Origin: Scedosporium boydii
Taxonomy: Eukaryota; Ascomycota; Sordariomycetes; Microascales; Microascaceae
Direction: 5' to 3'
NCBI GenBank assembly: GCA_002221725.1
Contig: NJFT01000261.1
Span: 1 to 53,732, forward strand
Length of the DNA: 53,732 bases
The notes beneath the pieces were generated by a model. It ran no database searches. It was given only the letters and a program-made list of their open reading frames with translations, and had not been told where the DNA came from. This document shows, one piece after another, positions 22,517-32,923 of this stretch; positions within the stretch are counted from its first letter, which is position 1; each line of letters begins with the position of its first letter. The translations under genes and the position numbers were made by a program.

Positions 22517-24016
22517 ATGCTCTCTAGACGTCTTGTTAAGCTGGCCTACCTGGGCCAGCTACCACGAGCTCGGTGCCAGTATAACCTTCCGGTCATGATG
22601 CATCAAGCTCGAAGCTATGCAGCTGCGATCACGATCAAAGTCCCGCAGATGGCAGAGTCCATCTCTGAAGGAACATTGAAGCAATTCACCAAGCAAGTTG
22701 GCGATTTTGTGGAGCAAGACGAGGAGATTGCGACAATTGAAACTGATAAGGTACGTTTTCGCCTTTTATCAACATGCAAATAGCTCCCTTCTCTAACGGC
22801 ACTAATTGGTTAGATCGATGTGGCGGTCAACGCCCCTGAAGCTGGAACGATCAAGGAGCTCCTCGTCAATGAGGAGGATACAGTGATAGTTGGCCAAGAT
22901 CTCGTCCGTCTCGAGCCCGGAAGCAGCGGCGACGGCTCCAGTGCTAAGCCAGCAGCTGAGCCTCGTGATTCCGAATCTCAAACCCAGGCCACCCCAGCCA
23001 CAGAAGCTCCGGCCAGGCAACCAGAGAGTGATGCCCAAGCCCAGCAAGCTCAACATCAACCTCCCAGCAGCAAGGCAGCGAAAGAGCCCGCCCAAAGCGC
23101 ACCACGGGCCGCTCCTGCCAGCACCCCGACATCACCGGCCAGTCGTCCATCCGAAACAGTGATAAGTAGCACTGGCAGCATCCCTGGGTCTCGTGAGGAG
23201 CGTCGTGTACGTATACGGCCCGCCTCGCAACTGCTATGACGTTCCCTAATATTAGCATTTAGGTGAAAATGAACCGTATGAGATTGCGCATCGCCGAACG
23301 CCTCAAGCAGTCCCAGAATACTGCTGCGTCTCTTACTACCTTCAACGAAGTTGATATGAGTTCGCTTATGGATTTCCGCAAGCTCTACAAGGAAGATGTC
23401 TTGAAGAAAACAGGTGTTAAACTCGGGTTTATGGGCGCCTTCTCTCGTGCATGTGTCTTGGCAATGAGAGATATCCCCGCAGTTAATGCCTCAATTGAAG
23501 GACCCAACAGTGGTGACACGATTGTCTATCGCGACTATGTCGATATCAGTGTGGCAGTTGCCACGGAGAAGGGCCTGGTCACTCCAGTTGTGCGGAATGC
23601 GGAGGCTATGGATATAGTCACAATCGAACAGTCGATCGCGGAACTGGGAAAGAAGGTCTGTTGAGGCTCTTATATCCCCGTCGGTATAAAATAATTTTGT
23701 TGCTAACCCTTTCATTTAGGCTCGCGATGGCAAACTTACTATTGAGGACATGGCTGGCGGGACTTTCACGATCAGCAATGGTGGTGTGTTCGGGTCTCTG
23801 ATGGGTACCCCAATCATCAATCTCCCACAGACCGCTGTCCTCGGTCTACATGCTATCAAAGAGCGCGCTGTTGCTATCAATGGTAAGGTCGAGGTGAGGC
23901 CGATGATGTATCTGGCATTAACATACGACCACCGCCTTCTCGATGGCAGAGAGGCAGTTCAATTCCTTGTCAAGGTCAAGGAATATATTGAGGACCCACG
24001 ACGAATGCTTCTCTAA
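22517..24016 (+). CDS. KGD2: 2-oxoglutarate dehydrogenase E2 (dihydrolipoamide succinyltransferase)
   Basis: Exons 22517-22750, 22814-23206, 23263-23655 and 23720-24016; introns of 63, 56 and 64 bp, all in phase 0; product 438 residues. It transfers the succinyl group from lipoyl-lysine to CoA in the TCA-cycle 2-oxoglutarate dehydrogenase complex of the mitochondrial matrix. Residues 1-35 form an Arg-rich mitochondrial leader. The lipoyl domain starts at [16 protein letters not shown] and its lipoyl lysine is K78 in I-E-T-D-K, the last codon of exon 1. A Pro/Ala/Gln-rich linker of about 100 residues follows, without an E3-binding domain, as usual for this E2. The catalytic domain begins [15 protein letters not shown] and ends with [13 protein letters not shown] (catalytic His ~411, Asp ~415). 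Confidence 0.96.
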
Positions 24017-24656
24017 ACGGTCCAACTTCTGATACTACTTTCTTGATATTTTTTATGTACACTACTTTGCTAAATCTAGAAGTTATAGAAGTAAGTATAG
24101 AAATCAATTTTAGCCTTTAGTTAAGGAAAAGCTACTTCTATTATCTCTTTTTGGAGGCTGTAGTTTTATGTAATGCTAAATACTACCTACTATAATGAAA
24201 ACAAATGTACCCGTGGAGAAGCCGTACTTGTACTCCGGGGACCAAGGCGCTAAACCAGGGGCCACAGAAATACATTCTCAGGTTCAGTCATCAATCAAAC
24301 CATTGGCAGTTCTTCAGGTTTATCTCTGGTGCTCTTTTGCGGCTATTCGTTTAGTTGTTTATTGATATAATTCATTCAGTCGCCAAGTATTATGATAAAA
24401 GGGTCAGTACAGCCTACACTCTGATCATACCAGGACTGACAGACGTCGTGAGCGGTTAATCAATACGAAGCAATGCTGGAACATACAAGGGCAGTCCCCG
24501 AGATGGTATCATTTATGTGCTCAGACTTCGCAGGCCCCGAAACCGTTACGCTCATTCTAGAAAAATCAGACTTCATTTCCCCGGCTTGCCAGAGTTATCG
24601 GCGACATTATTATCAAATAGTACCCGAAAGAATCCGATTGTTTGACGCTTTCCCAT
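24017..24656. other. Intergenic region grading into A+T-richer DNA
   Basis: No gene seen. The part at about 24050-24200 is A+T-rich with few CA/TG words, resembling the RIP-affected DNA further right, and marks the first sign of the compositional change. Confidence 0.5.
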
Positions 24657-26908
24657 TCATGACTCATCTGTATGTTCCCACTCTTCATCATTGCCATTAT
24701 AACCTTTGTTGGAGCTTTCTCGGGCCGATGTCAAGGGACAAGAACTTTCCAAATAGGCTCTATCTCCACGTTCCATCCTTTGGCGTATGAGGGCTTGTTC
24801 GGAGTCTGATGCACTTGCATTCTGTAAGGGCCCGATCCCCTCGGTAGGTGAACTATGGAGACCGCCTGCTGGCTCTGGAGAAGGCTTTAGAGGCGTCTTG
24901 AAGTTAACTGCAGGCAGAGTAAAGTCGAATGTCGCTCCTTCAAACGTCGAAGGATGGAAAGAGGAGTTAGAGCCGATTTGGAAGGCTCCTGTCCCTCGAG
25001 ATCCACCTTGGCTGCTAGCAAACATGTCCCGCGTGCGGATTGCTAACCCAGTAAAAAGCGGCTTTGCTGGCAACGGCTTAGTAGTACCCGGAGCTGGGGA
25101 TCCTAGAGCTGTTGGGACGGTTACTAGTCCCAGTTTCGAGGCTGCCAATTCCATTGACGAAACATCTGGCAGTTTTACTCGTATTCTTTTGAACCCACCA
25201 TATGGCAGATAGACTGGCTCTTTGAATATGTCCCGACGTGTAGACGAAGCCGAAATGAATGTAGTTTTCCGAGGCACAGACCCCTGACCCCTCCCAGTCA
25301 TAGACAAAGTCTGCTGGACGGACACCAATGGACTTATTGGCTTAAAACTTTGTAAATGTCGGTCCCCATTCATACGTAGTCCGACTGAGCGACTCGGATT
25401 AGGGGACCGATGGCCCAAGTTCTTGTTCTCTAGAAATTCTTGCAGAACCCGCTGGAATTGACCCATCAATTTTTGGTGCTCCGCCTGTAGGATTTCTCGG
25501 AGAGCAATTCCGTGGCAGTCTTTATTTTCTTCTGGATCCGCATCGCCGACAGAGATTGGGCAGCTCCGTGCTGCTAAAGCAAGGCACATGTTATCGTCTG
25601 CAGGCATGCCTGGTAGGCTCTCCGACTCCTTGGGGGGCTCAGAAGGTACTCTGCCCTCCATTGGAAAATGGGCTCTCCACTGATCGATGTAGCTGGAGAT
25701 CCAGGGGCGCAACACACGCATGGCCCAGGTGTGCAAGTTCTCAAGGATGGCTCGAAGCTTGATAAGATCCAAGATAGCCGTCATATCCCCTTTCCAGATG
25801 CACTTCATTTGCTTCATATATGAGTTAGCAGAGTGTCCTCCTTGGTTGAAGAATGGGGATCTTACAAATCCACTCAAGTTATCGCACGAATACGTAATCC
25901 AGATCCGGACGATCTTGTCCACCGTGGTCATGGTCACAACAGGTGGAATGTGCCTGTCTGCAGGTTTACTTTCCGAATACTTCAACAGTGTCTGAAGCAT
26001 CATCACAGAAGCCGTCCCCGCATTCGCTGCCTTACAGTAACATTCCATTTCGTTATTTCCAGCTTTCTTGTGTTCAACAATAAGCCAGGGAAAGCAAATA
26101 CAATCTGATTAACGATAGACTTCTTTTGTTCCTTCTGAAAAAGCCTAGTAGTGTTAGACTCTAGTCTGTGCTGAGCTAGGTACTAGAAAGTCCTTCGCAA
26201 GAAATTCTCAACAATGCTGTCTTTTGGAGAATTCCTCCAGCGCTATCTTACTGATGTAGGTATTCTATCATCAGAAGCAAAGTCGTAGATAGGGTAAAAT
26301 GCTACCCAGTCAGGCTTTGGTTCAGTGAGCCCAACTCGGTTTGCTTTTTGAAATTGCTAGAACCTTCTGAAGAGAGGCCAAGGCTGACCTTGTGTACTAG
26401 ATTACATCAGAACAGCCTAGTACACTTAATAACTATTGCTTACTGCTCAAAATAATCATAGTAAAACTTGATATATAAGATCCTCTACTTAGTATTAGCA
26501 ATTTGCAAGTTATAAATAAAATCTTCTAACTCACCGGCGCAAATCTTCATCTACTACCCTCATATCACTTGCCAATGGTCCGAAAAAAGTATTAAAGAAA
26601 AATATCTGCCACTCTGCTTCCCTGTCCTCGCCTTTGTAAAGTTTCTCGGCATCTTCTTGGATATTCTTGTATTGAGCCAGAGAATCCGTGATTTGAACGC
26701 GTTTAAAGGAAGAAATATCTAGATCTCTGTAGATGTTGTCGAGGCACCGGAGATCTTCGTCTGTTGAGAGCCCAAGTCTGTCTGGAATGGTACAGTCGAA
26801 ATCTAGAAGGGCGCTTCGAAGTGCGACTACATGAGGAGGCAGCTCTCTCGCCTGAATTGGTTCATCTTCGAAAAATATACCATTTTGTCCTAGAGCGATT
26901 CGATCCAT
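24657..26908 (-). pseudogene. Broken PD-(D/E)XK nuclease-like gene
   Basis: Exon 1 is 26908-26535 (ending at a GTGAGT donor); after a 168-bp intron, homologous sequence resumes at 26366 and runs on to a stop at 24657. The decayed part still reads as the fungal PD-(D/E)XK nuclease superfamily type: G-L-T-E-P-K-P-D-W-V-A-F-Y-P-I-Y-D (the conserved Asp), K-D-S-I-V-E-N-F-L, and F-P-W-L-I-V-E-H-K-K-A-G (the E-x-K). Then come E-C-Y-C-K-A-A-N-A-G-T-A, a W-containing helix, and a long low-complexity Ser/Pro tail. Three in-frame TAG stops (26357-26359, 26243-26245, 26183-26185) fall where Gln is expected, and one base is missing near 26090 between the A-F-P and W-L-I-V parts. The last 463 codons (26048 to 24657) remain open. 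Function in the family is not established; many members are repeat-associated. I infer inactivation by RIP-like mutation plus a deletion. Confidence 0.7.
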
Positions 26909-27062
26909 CGTCCGTCACGCAGCAGATGCGGATAATATTTAATTAGATATCGAGTAGTGATCGGCCTCAAGTTTCGCTGAAAATCACTCCCCCTAAACTA
27001 AGTGGTAGTAAGGGGGTGCTAAGCAACTCCGGGCTTCTTATCCCAGGGGCTTCGGTCCACTC
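26909..27062. other. Boundary spacer between genes and repeat block
   Basis: Short region of balanced composition with a CCCCCT ... AGTAAGGGGG inverted pair (about 26988-27015). The composition changes abruptly at about 27072, where sequence becomes almost purely A and T. Confidence 0.5.
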
Positions 27063-27720
27063 ACCCGCTCAGAAAAAAAAATCAGTATTATATTTTTTAT
27101 AAGAAATCTATATAAATAAACTTATAATAGTTATAATTTTTTAATATTAATAATTAAAAAAAAATTAAATTAATATTAATAATTTTATATATTTAAAATA
27201 TTATTTTTAATATAATAAAAATATTTATAAAAGTATTATTTTTAATATAAAAAAAAATTTATTAATTATAATAAATATAAATAATTATAATATTATATTT
27301 TTAATAAATATATATATAAACTTTTAAATAAATATATATAAACTCTTTTAAATAAATATATATAAATCTTTTTAAAAAAATATATATAAATAATTATATA
27401 TATATATATAAATTATAATTAAATAAAGTATTAATTTAAATAATAGTTAATAATAATAATTATAATATAATTATTATTTTCTTTATTAAGTATAAGTTTT
27501 ATTATTAATTATTATATATATTTAATAATATTTCTAATATTATTAAAAGACTTTAAATTTTTTATAATATTTATATAAATTAATAAAGTAAAACTTTTTA
27601 GATTATATAATTATTTTATTTTTATTTTTATAAAATTTAATAATATAATAAAATTTAATTTTTAATATATTTTTTAAAAATAAAATATATATATTAAATA
27701 ATATAATAATAAATAATTAA

Positions 27721-28145
27721 TGTCACGACCAGGCCGCGACATGGGCCGCAGGGAAGGCGGTGAGGAACGGTAGTAATGACGAAGGCACGTGACTACGGGA
27801 AGAATGATCGGTCGATCGAGGATCGACCGACCGATGATCGATCGGAAGGAGTCCGACCGACCGGCCGGTCGGGGACTGGCCGATCGACCAGCCTACTGGT
27901 ACTGAAGATGGATGGAAGAAGTGTCTATATAAAGCTACGATGTCTCCTACTAGTCTAGTTATCTTCTAGACTCTTCAGTAGTTAATACAAGTAACACCTG
28001 CACCCTACACTTGTATACGCACTCTCAGCACCCATCATTGTGAATACTGCTCGATTGCCTCACTTATCTCTAAACAGGCCCCTGCTACCCCAGCACTTTC
28101 CTATTCCATTGATTAGCCGAAACCTGAAGTGTTAGGATCGTAACA
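27721..28145 (+). mobile_element. Intact solo LTR with target duplication ATTAA
   Basis: A 425-bp island of normal composition inside almost pure A+T DNA. It begins TGTCACGACC and ends GATCGTAACA (TG...CA ends) and is flanked by ATTAA on both sides (27716-27720 and 28146-28150). A TATA-like TCTATATAAAG near 27925 supports plus orientation. It contains many GATCG/CGACC words and a perfect 16-bp palindrome CCGACCGGCCGGTCGG at 27857-27872. No protein region is present, so it is a solo LTR left by recombination. Its CpG and CpA content shows it has escaped RIP. Confidence 0.9.
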
Positions 28146-29659
28146 ATTAATATAAAATATAAAATATATATTAAAATATATAATTATATTACTTTATATT
28201 AAAAATATAAATTTAATATAAAATAATAATAAATTTATTATAATATTATAATAAAAAATACTTTTAAAAGTATATTTAAAATATTTATAAATAATTTATA
28301 AATAAATTAAAAAAAAAAACTTTTATTAAAAACTATAATAAAATTATAAATATTATAAAAAAGTTATAATAAATAAAATAATAAATTAAAAATAGTTAAA
28401 GATTAATAAGCTAATATATATTTATATATATAATAAATATTATATATAATAAAAATTATTATTATAATAATATTAAATTTAAAAAATAATAATTAATAAA
28501 TATTATATAAAAGTATAATAAGTTATATTATATTAAAATATTATAATAATAATTTTAATATAAATATATTAATATTTTAAATAGTAATATTATAAAAATA
28601 ATATTAATAAAAATATTAATATATATTTCTTTTTTAAATTTTTTAATTAAAAATTTTTTATTAAATTTTTTTTATATATAAACTTTTATTAAATAATATT
28701 ATTAAATAAAACTTTTATATTATATTTTAATTATTTAAATTATAAATTAAACTCTACTTTTTAAATAATTAAAAATAAAGTTTTATTTATAAAATAATTT
28801 AAATATAAAATATAATTAAATAATTAATAATAATAAAGATTTTATTAAATAATATTAATAAATTAAAATTTTATTTTAAAAAATAAAATAAAAATTTATT
28901 TAAAAACTAATAATAATAAAAATATTATTAAATAATAATAATAATAATAATAATAAATAATAATAAATAATAATAATAAATAATAATAAATATAAATTAA
29001 AAAATATTTTTTAATTTATAAACTTTTTTATAATAATTATATAATAATTTTAATAAATTATTAAAAAATAAATATAATAAAAAATATAAATATATATAAA
29101 TTTAAATTTAAATATTATAAGTAAATATAATTTATTTTATATTTTAAATTAAAATTTTAATTTATATATTTTATATTAAATAAAAAAAAATAATAAAAAA
29201 ATTTTATTTTATAAATTATATAAAATTTTAAAAACTATATTATTTAATTTTTTATAATATAATAAATAAAAATATTTATTTTATATATAAATATTAAAGT
29301 AAAAAATAAACTTTATATTAAAATTTAAAATAAAAATAAAATAATTTTTTATTTTTTATTTAATAAGCTCTTATTATATATATTAGAAAATTAAAATTAT
29401 ATATAAGTTAAATTTTATATTTTAGTAAATATATTATATTTACTACTTTTTATAATTATAATAATTAATATTTATTATTTATAAAGATATTTTAATTATA
29501 AAAAAATTTAAAGTTTTATTTTTAAAAATATATTTAAAATTAAATATTTTTAATTACTTTAAAAAATACTATTATATATATTTTAACTTTATAAAGCTTA
29601 ATAATCTTATAATAGTTAACTTCTTTATAAATATATTTTTAATAAAGTAATTAAGTATT

Positions 29660-30110
29660 AAAACGGAGTAGTGCAGCCTACTCGTACACTGTAAGAAAAA
29701 GAAAATAGTTTAGTTTATAGTATTTCCTATAAGAAGCTACTATAGAACCCCTAACAGGAATAGATAGTTGTCGAAACTATTAATTAATAAGAATAGAGCT
29801 AGATTAGAAAGAAGAAGGCCTCTAAATAGGAGGAGGTTAAAGAATTATATTAGTACTTAAAGGAATACCTTATAATATATATTAAACCGGAATAAGTAGT
29901 AAGATATTACTAATGATAAGGACTAGATAGAACTAGGTAAAAGAAGTTAATTAAATTAAAAAAAAAACTAATAATAATAATAATAATAAATTTAAAAAAA
30001 ATAATTTTTTTCTTTTTATTTAATAAAAAGGAAAAAAAAAAAGAAATAATAATATTTTAGCTTCCTAGATAAAGAAGAAAGTTCTTTTATTATTATTTTT
30101 CTACTTTATA
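29660..30110 (+). repeat. Repeat family A, copy 1
   Basis: Begins GGAGTAGTGCAGCCTACTCG and carries GAAGAAGGCCTCTAAATAGG. A second copy lies inverted at about 31005-31465 and a third, direct, at about 52990-53325. All are RIP-mutated to different degrees. The nature of the parent element is unknown; it may be an LTR. Confidence 0.7.
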
Positions 30111-30408
30111 TAAAAACTATATTTTTTTATACTAGTTACTTTATTTTCTATCTTAGTACTTAGTTATTTTATATAATAATAATTAAGTTTTTATTTATTA
30201 TTATATAATAAAAGGTACGACGAGCGAATATAATTATAATAATAATATATTAATATTTTTTTAAATTTTATTTAATATAATAGTAGTAGGTAATATTTCT
30301 TTATATAGTATTTTAATTTTATAATATATATTTTTATTTATAATTTAAAATTATATTAAAATAACAAATAAGGTAATTAATATAAGAAGAATTTAGTTTT
30401 TATATAAA

Positions 30409-30557
30409 TGTAAGATAATTGCAAGGGGTGACAATTAGCCCAATAGACCAAAAGATCCGTCAGTTCCAGCGCCACATGGCTGGAACTGCCCCTTACATTC
30501 ACTTAAGAACCCTCTTAATCGCGGCGGAATCCAGCCACTTCTAGGTATATCCTTACA
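30409..30557 (-). repeat. TRIM-like element, 3' LTR
   Basis: 149 bp, TGTAAG...CTTACA. Contains a perfect 10-bp hairpin CAGTTCCAGC / GCTGGAACTG with an 8-base loop, near 30461-30488. Confidence 0.85.
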
Positions 30558-30768
30558 ATTCTTCCCCCTCTAAGTAGGCTCGTCCCGAGCCTCAAATAGA
30601 GCAAGCCAAGAATTGAACAGTGAATGCGAACCCCCAAGGGATGTGCCGCGCACAGCACCCCTTGTGAGCCCGACGAAAGATTATTGCAGTCATATGCCCA
30701 GGTGTGCCTCTCGCGACACCTGCCACATCATGCCCTGCAACAGCCATCGGCGCAGGAAAAACACCTCT

Positions 30769-30848
30769 GCGCTGGCTGGGGTTCGAACTGGCGATCGCAC
30801 ACGCCCAGCCCGAATTCCCTAATCCAGTAGACCCATGTGGCGCTGGAA
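30769..30848 (-). other. tRNA-like (Pol III promoter-like) segment in the TRIM-like element
   Basis: On the minus strand, ATGGGTCTACTGGATTAGGG resembles a tRNA D-arm/A box and, about 45 bases on, CCAGTTCGAACCCC resembles a T-arm/B box. The spacing is that of a tRNA gene and the order matches an Arg-type tRNA, but the acceptor and anticodon stems do not pair properly, so it is not a functional tRNA gene. Confidence 0.45.
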
Positions 30849-30852
30849 CAAT

Positions 30853-31001
30853 TGTAAGATAATTGCAAGGGGTGACAATTAGCCCAATAGACCAAAAGAT
30901 CCGTCAGTTCCAGCGCCACATGGCTGGAACTGCCCCTTACATTCACTTAAGAACCCTCTTAATCGCGGCGGAATCCAGCCACTTCTAGGTATATCCTTAC
31001 A
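30853..31001 (-). repeat. TRIM-like element, 5' LTR
   Basis: 149 bp, no difference from the other LTR by eye. Immediately inside it the word CATGTGGCGCTGGAAC is the reverse complement of a word in the LTR hairpin, so the element can fold back at both ends. Confidence 0.85.
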
Positions 31002-31004
31002 ATA

Positions 31005-31465
31005 AAATAAAAAAGTAGTAGTAGAAAAACTTTCTTTCTTATTTAAAAAGTAAAATATAATTAATTATTTTCTTTTCTTCTTTCTTATTAAGAAAAGAGA
31101 AGTTTTTTTTAAAAAGTTTATTATTATTATTATTAATTTTTTCTTTAATTTAATTAACTTCTTTTACTTAGTTTTATTTAGTTTTTATTAAAGGTAATAT
31201 ATTACTACTTATTCTAGCTTAATATATATTATAAAGTACTCCTTTAAATACTAACATGATTCTTCAACCTCCCCTTATTTAGAGGCCTTCTTCTTTCTAA
31301 TCTAGCTCTATTCTTATTAATTAATAGTTTTAATAACTATTTATTCCTATTAAAGATTCTATAGTAGCTTCTTATAAAAAATACTATAAACTATTAACTA
31401 AATTATTCTCTTTTTCTTATAATATATAAGTAGGCTATATTATTCTATTTTAATATTAGCTAATA
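31005..31465 (-). repeat. Repeat family A, copy 2 (inverted)
   Basis: Reverse complement of copy 1 over roughly 450 bp, including the GGCCTTCTTCTTTCTAATCT segment. Copies 1 and 2 form a large inverted repeat with the TRIM-like element in the spacer, next to the right arm. Confidence 0.65.
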
Positions 31466-31626
31466 TTAAAAGAAAAGCTTAAATTAATTAAATTTAAAAA
31501 AATAAATTTAAAGCTAGCTTTTATTAAATAATTATAAAAAATAATTATTAATTAGATTATAATATTAAATAATTATAATAATTATATTAAAACTTTTTAA
31601 AAGTTTAATTTATAGTTAAGTATTTT

Positions 31627-32767
31627 TAAAGTTATAAAAAAAATAAAATAAAAATAGTTTTTTACTATTAGAAATTTTTAAAAAAAGAAAAAAGTTAAAA
31701 GAAGGAGAAAATAAAGATATAAAGAAGTAATTATATTAGAATAATATCTATAAAGTTCTTATTATTTTATTTTTAAAGCTAGAAGAAAAAAGAAGGAAAT
31801 AAGTTTATATATAAATAATTTTTTTTTTATAAAAAGATTAAAAAATAACTTTATTACTTCTTAGATATTTTAGAACTCGAATATACTATTAAATATATTA
31901 TTTAAGTATCTATATTATTAAATATATTATATTTTTATTTTTATTTCTTAAAAATAGATTTTTAAGTTTACTAATAAACTTTATTTTTATTTTTATTTTT
32001 AGTTCTCGGAAAGTTATTTTTAAGTTTCTTATTTTAGTTCTTCTAGAAGCCGCGTTTCTATCTCGGTTCTTTTAGAAGCTAAGTTTTTATTTTAATTTTT
32101 TTTATATTAGAGTTATATAAGGAAAAGAGAAATAGTGAAATTCTAGTAAAGTAGAATAATAGATTTTATAGTGTAAATTTCGCAGTATGCAATAAAAAAA
32201 GAGAAAATAGTAACTAATTAATAGTTACTAAAGTAGATAATAAGAAGAAGTTAAAAGAGTTGCTTATTCTATTAAATTCTAGTTCTAAGAGGGAATTTCT
32301 AGTTCTTTTATATTTTTATTTTCTTAGTACAAGTTACTTACTTGTAACTAGGTATTTTTATTTAGTTTCATTTTTAGCTTCGGGATTATTATATTCCGGT
32401 TTCGAAATTATCCTATTCCGGTTTTAATTTCGATATCGGAATTATTCTTTTCCGATTTTCAATATCGGAAGTATTCTATTCCGGTTTTAACTATTTCTTA
32501 TTAAATTAGTTTTATATATTAGTTTTATATATTAGTTTTATATATTAGTTTTATGTATTAGTTTTATATATTAGTTTTATATATTAGTTTTATATATTTC
32601 TTATATTATAGAGTATATATATATATATATAGAATAGTTTTTATAATATTTTGAAAGCTAGGTTTATATTCTAGTTTTTCTAAAAACTAGTTTTTAAAAT
32701 AATTTCTTTCTTTTTATATTTTTAATAATATTTCTTGATAAAGTTATTTTACTTAAATATAATAATA
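31627..32767 (-). repeat. LTR family C, copy 1, interrupted by an LTR of family B
   Basis: Matches the copy at 50841-51469 in two pieces, 31627-32104 and 32649-32767, with a family B LTR between them. Heavily RIP-mutated. Ends are by comparison with the other two copies, TGTTACT...ACTTCA before mutation (inferred). Confidence 0.65.
32105..32648 (+). mobile_element. LTR family B, copy 1 (solo, nested in family C)
   Basis: 544 bp, starts TATTAGAGTTATATAAGG and ends TTTTTATAATA, presumably TGTT...AACA before RIP. Flanks are TTTTA and TTTTG, a one-transition-different 5-bp duplication. Internal parts: GAGGGAATTTCTAGTTC block, about 29-bp CGGAA/CCGAT repeats (two units), seven 13-bp TTAGTTTTATATA units, and a TA run. 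Unlike the surroundings it keeps CpG in the CCGG/CGATATCGG words. Confidence 0.8.
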
Positions 32768-32923
32768 ATATATATTAATAATTTACTTACTAGATTTATT
32801 ATTTATAAAAGCTTAAAAGTAAATTATTAAAAAGGTAAAAAGCTTAATTTTTTAATTTAAAAAGTAAATATAAAAATATTTACTTTTTATATTTAATATA
32901 GTAAAATAGCTAGAGCCTATAAC

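Larger units (their letters stand above)
30409..31001 (-). mobile_element. Complete miniature LTR retrotransposon (TRIM-like)
   Basis: Two 149-bp direct repeats, 30409-30557 and 30853-31001, appear identical and each start TGTAAG and end CTTACA (perfect 6-bp inverted ends). They enclose only 295 bp. Host DNA is duplicated as ATAAA on both sides (30404-30408 and 31002-31006). Read on the minus strand, a 13-base polypurine tract AGAGGGGGAAGAA (30559-30571) abuts the 3' LTR, which fixes orientation. The internal part has no protein-coding capacity, so it must borrow enzymes. Just inside the 5' LTR (minus strand) lies a tRNA-like segment. Composition is normal, so it inserted after the surrounding DNA was mutated. 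Identical LTRs suggest a recent insertion. Confidence 0.85.

Noticed and set aside
27776..27958. 60-codon open frame inside the solo LTR
   Set aside because: Made of GATCG/CGACC repeats within a non-coding LTR.
27063..29650. Mitochondrial DNA insertion as explanation of the A+T block
   Set aside because: No mitochondrial gene or rRNA/tRNA is readable, and RIP-decayed retroelements continue in the same block.
30613..30946. Open frames of about 70 codons inside the miniature element
   Set aside because: They span LTR boundaries and have no domain; the element appears non-coding.
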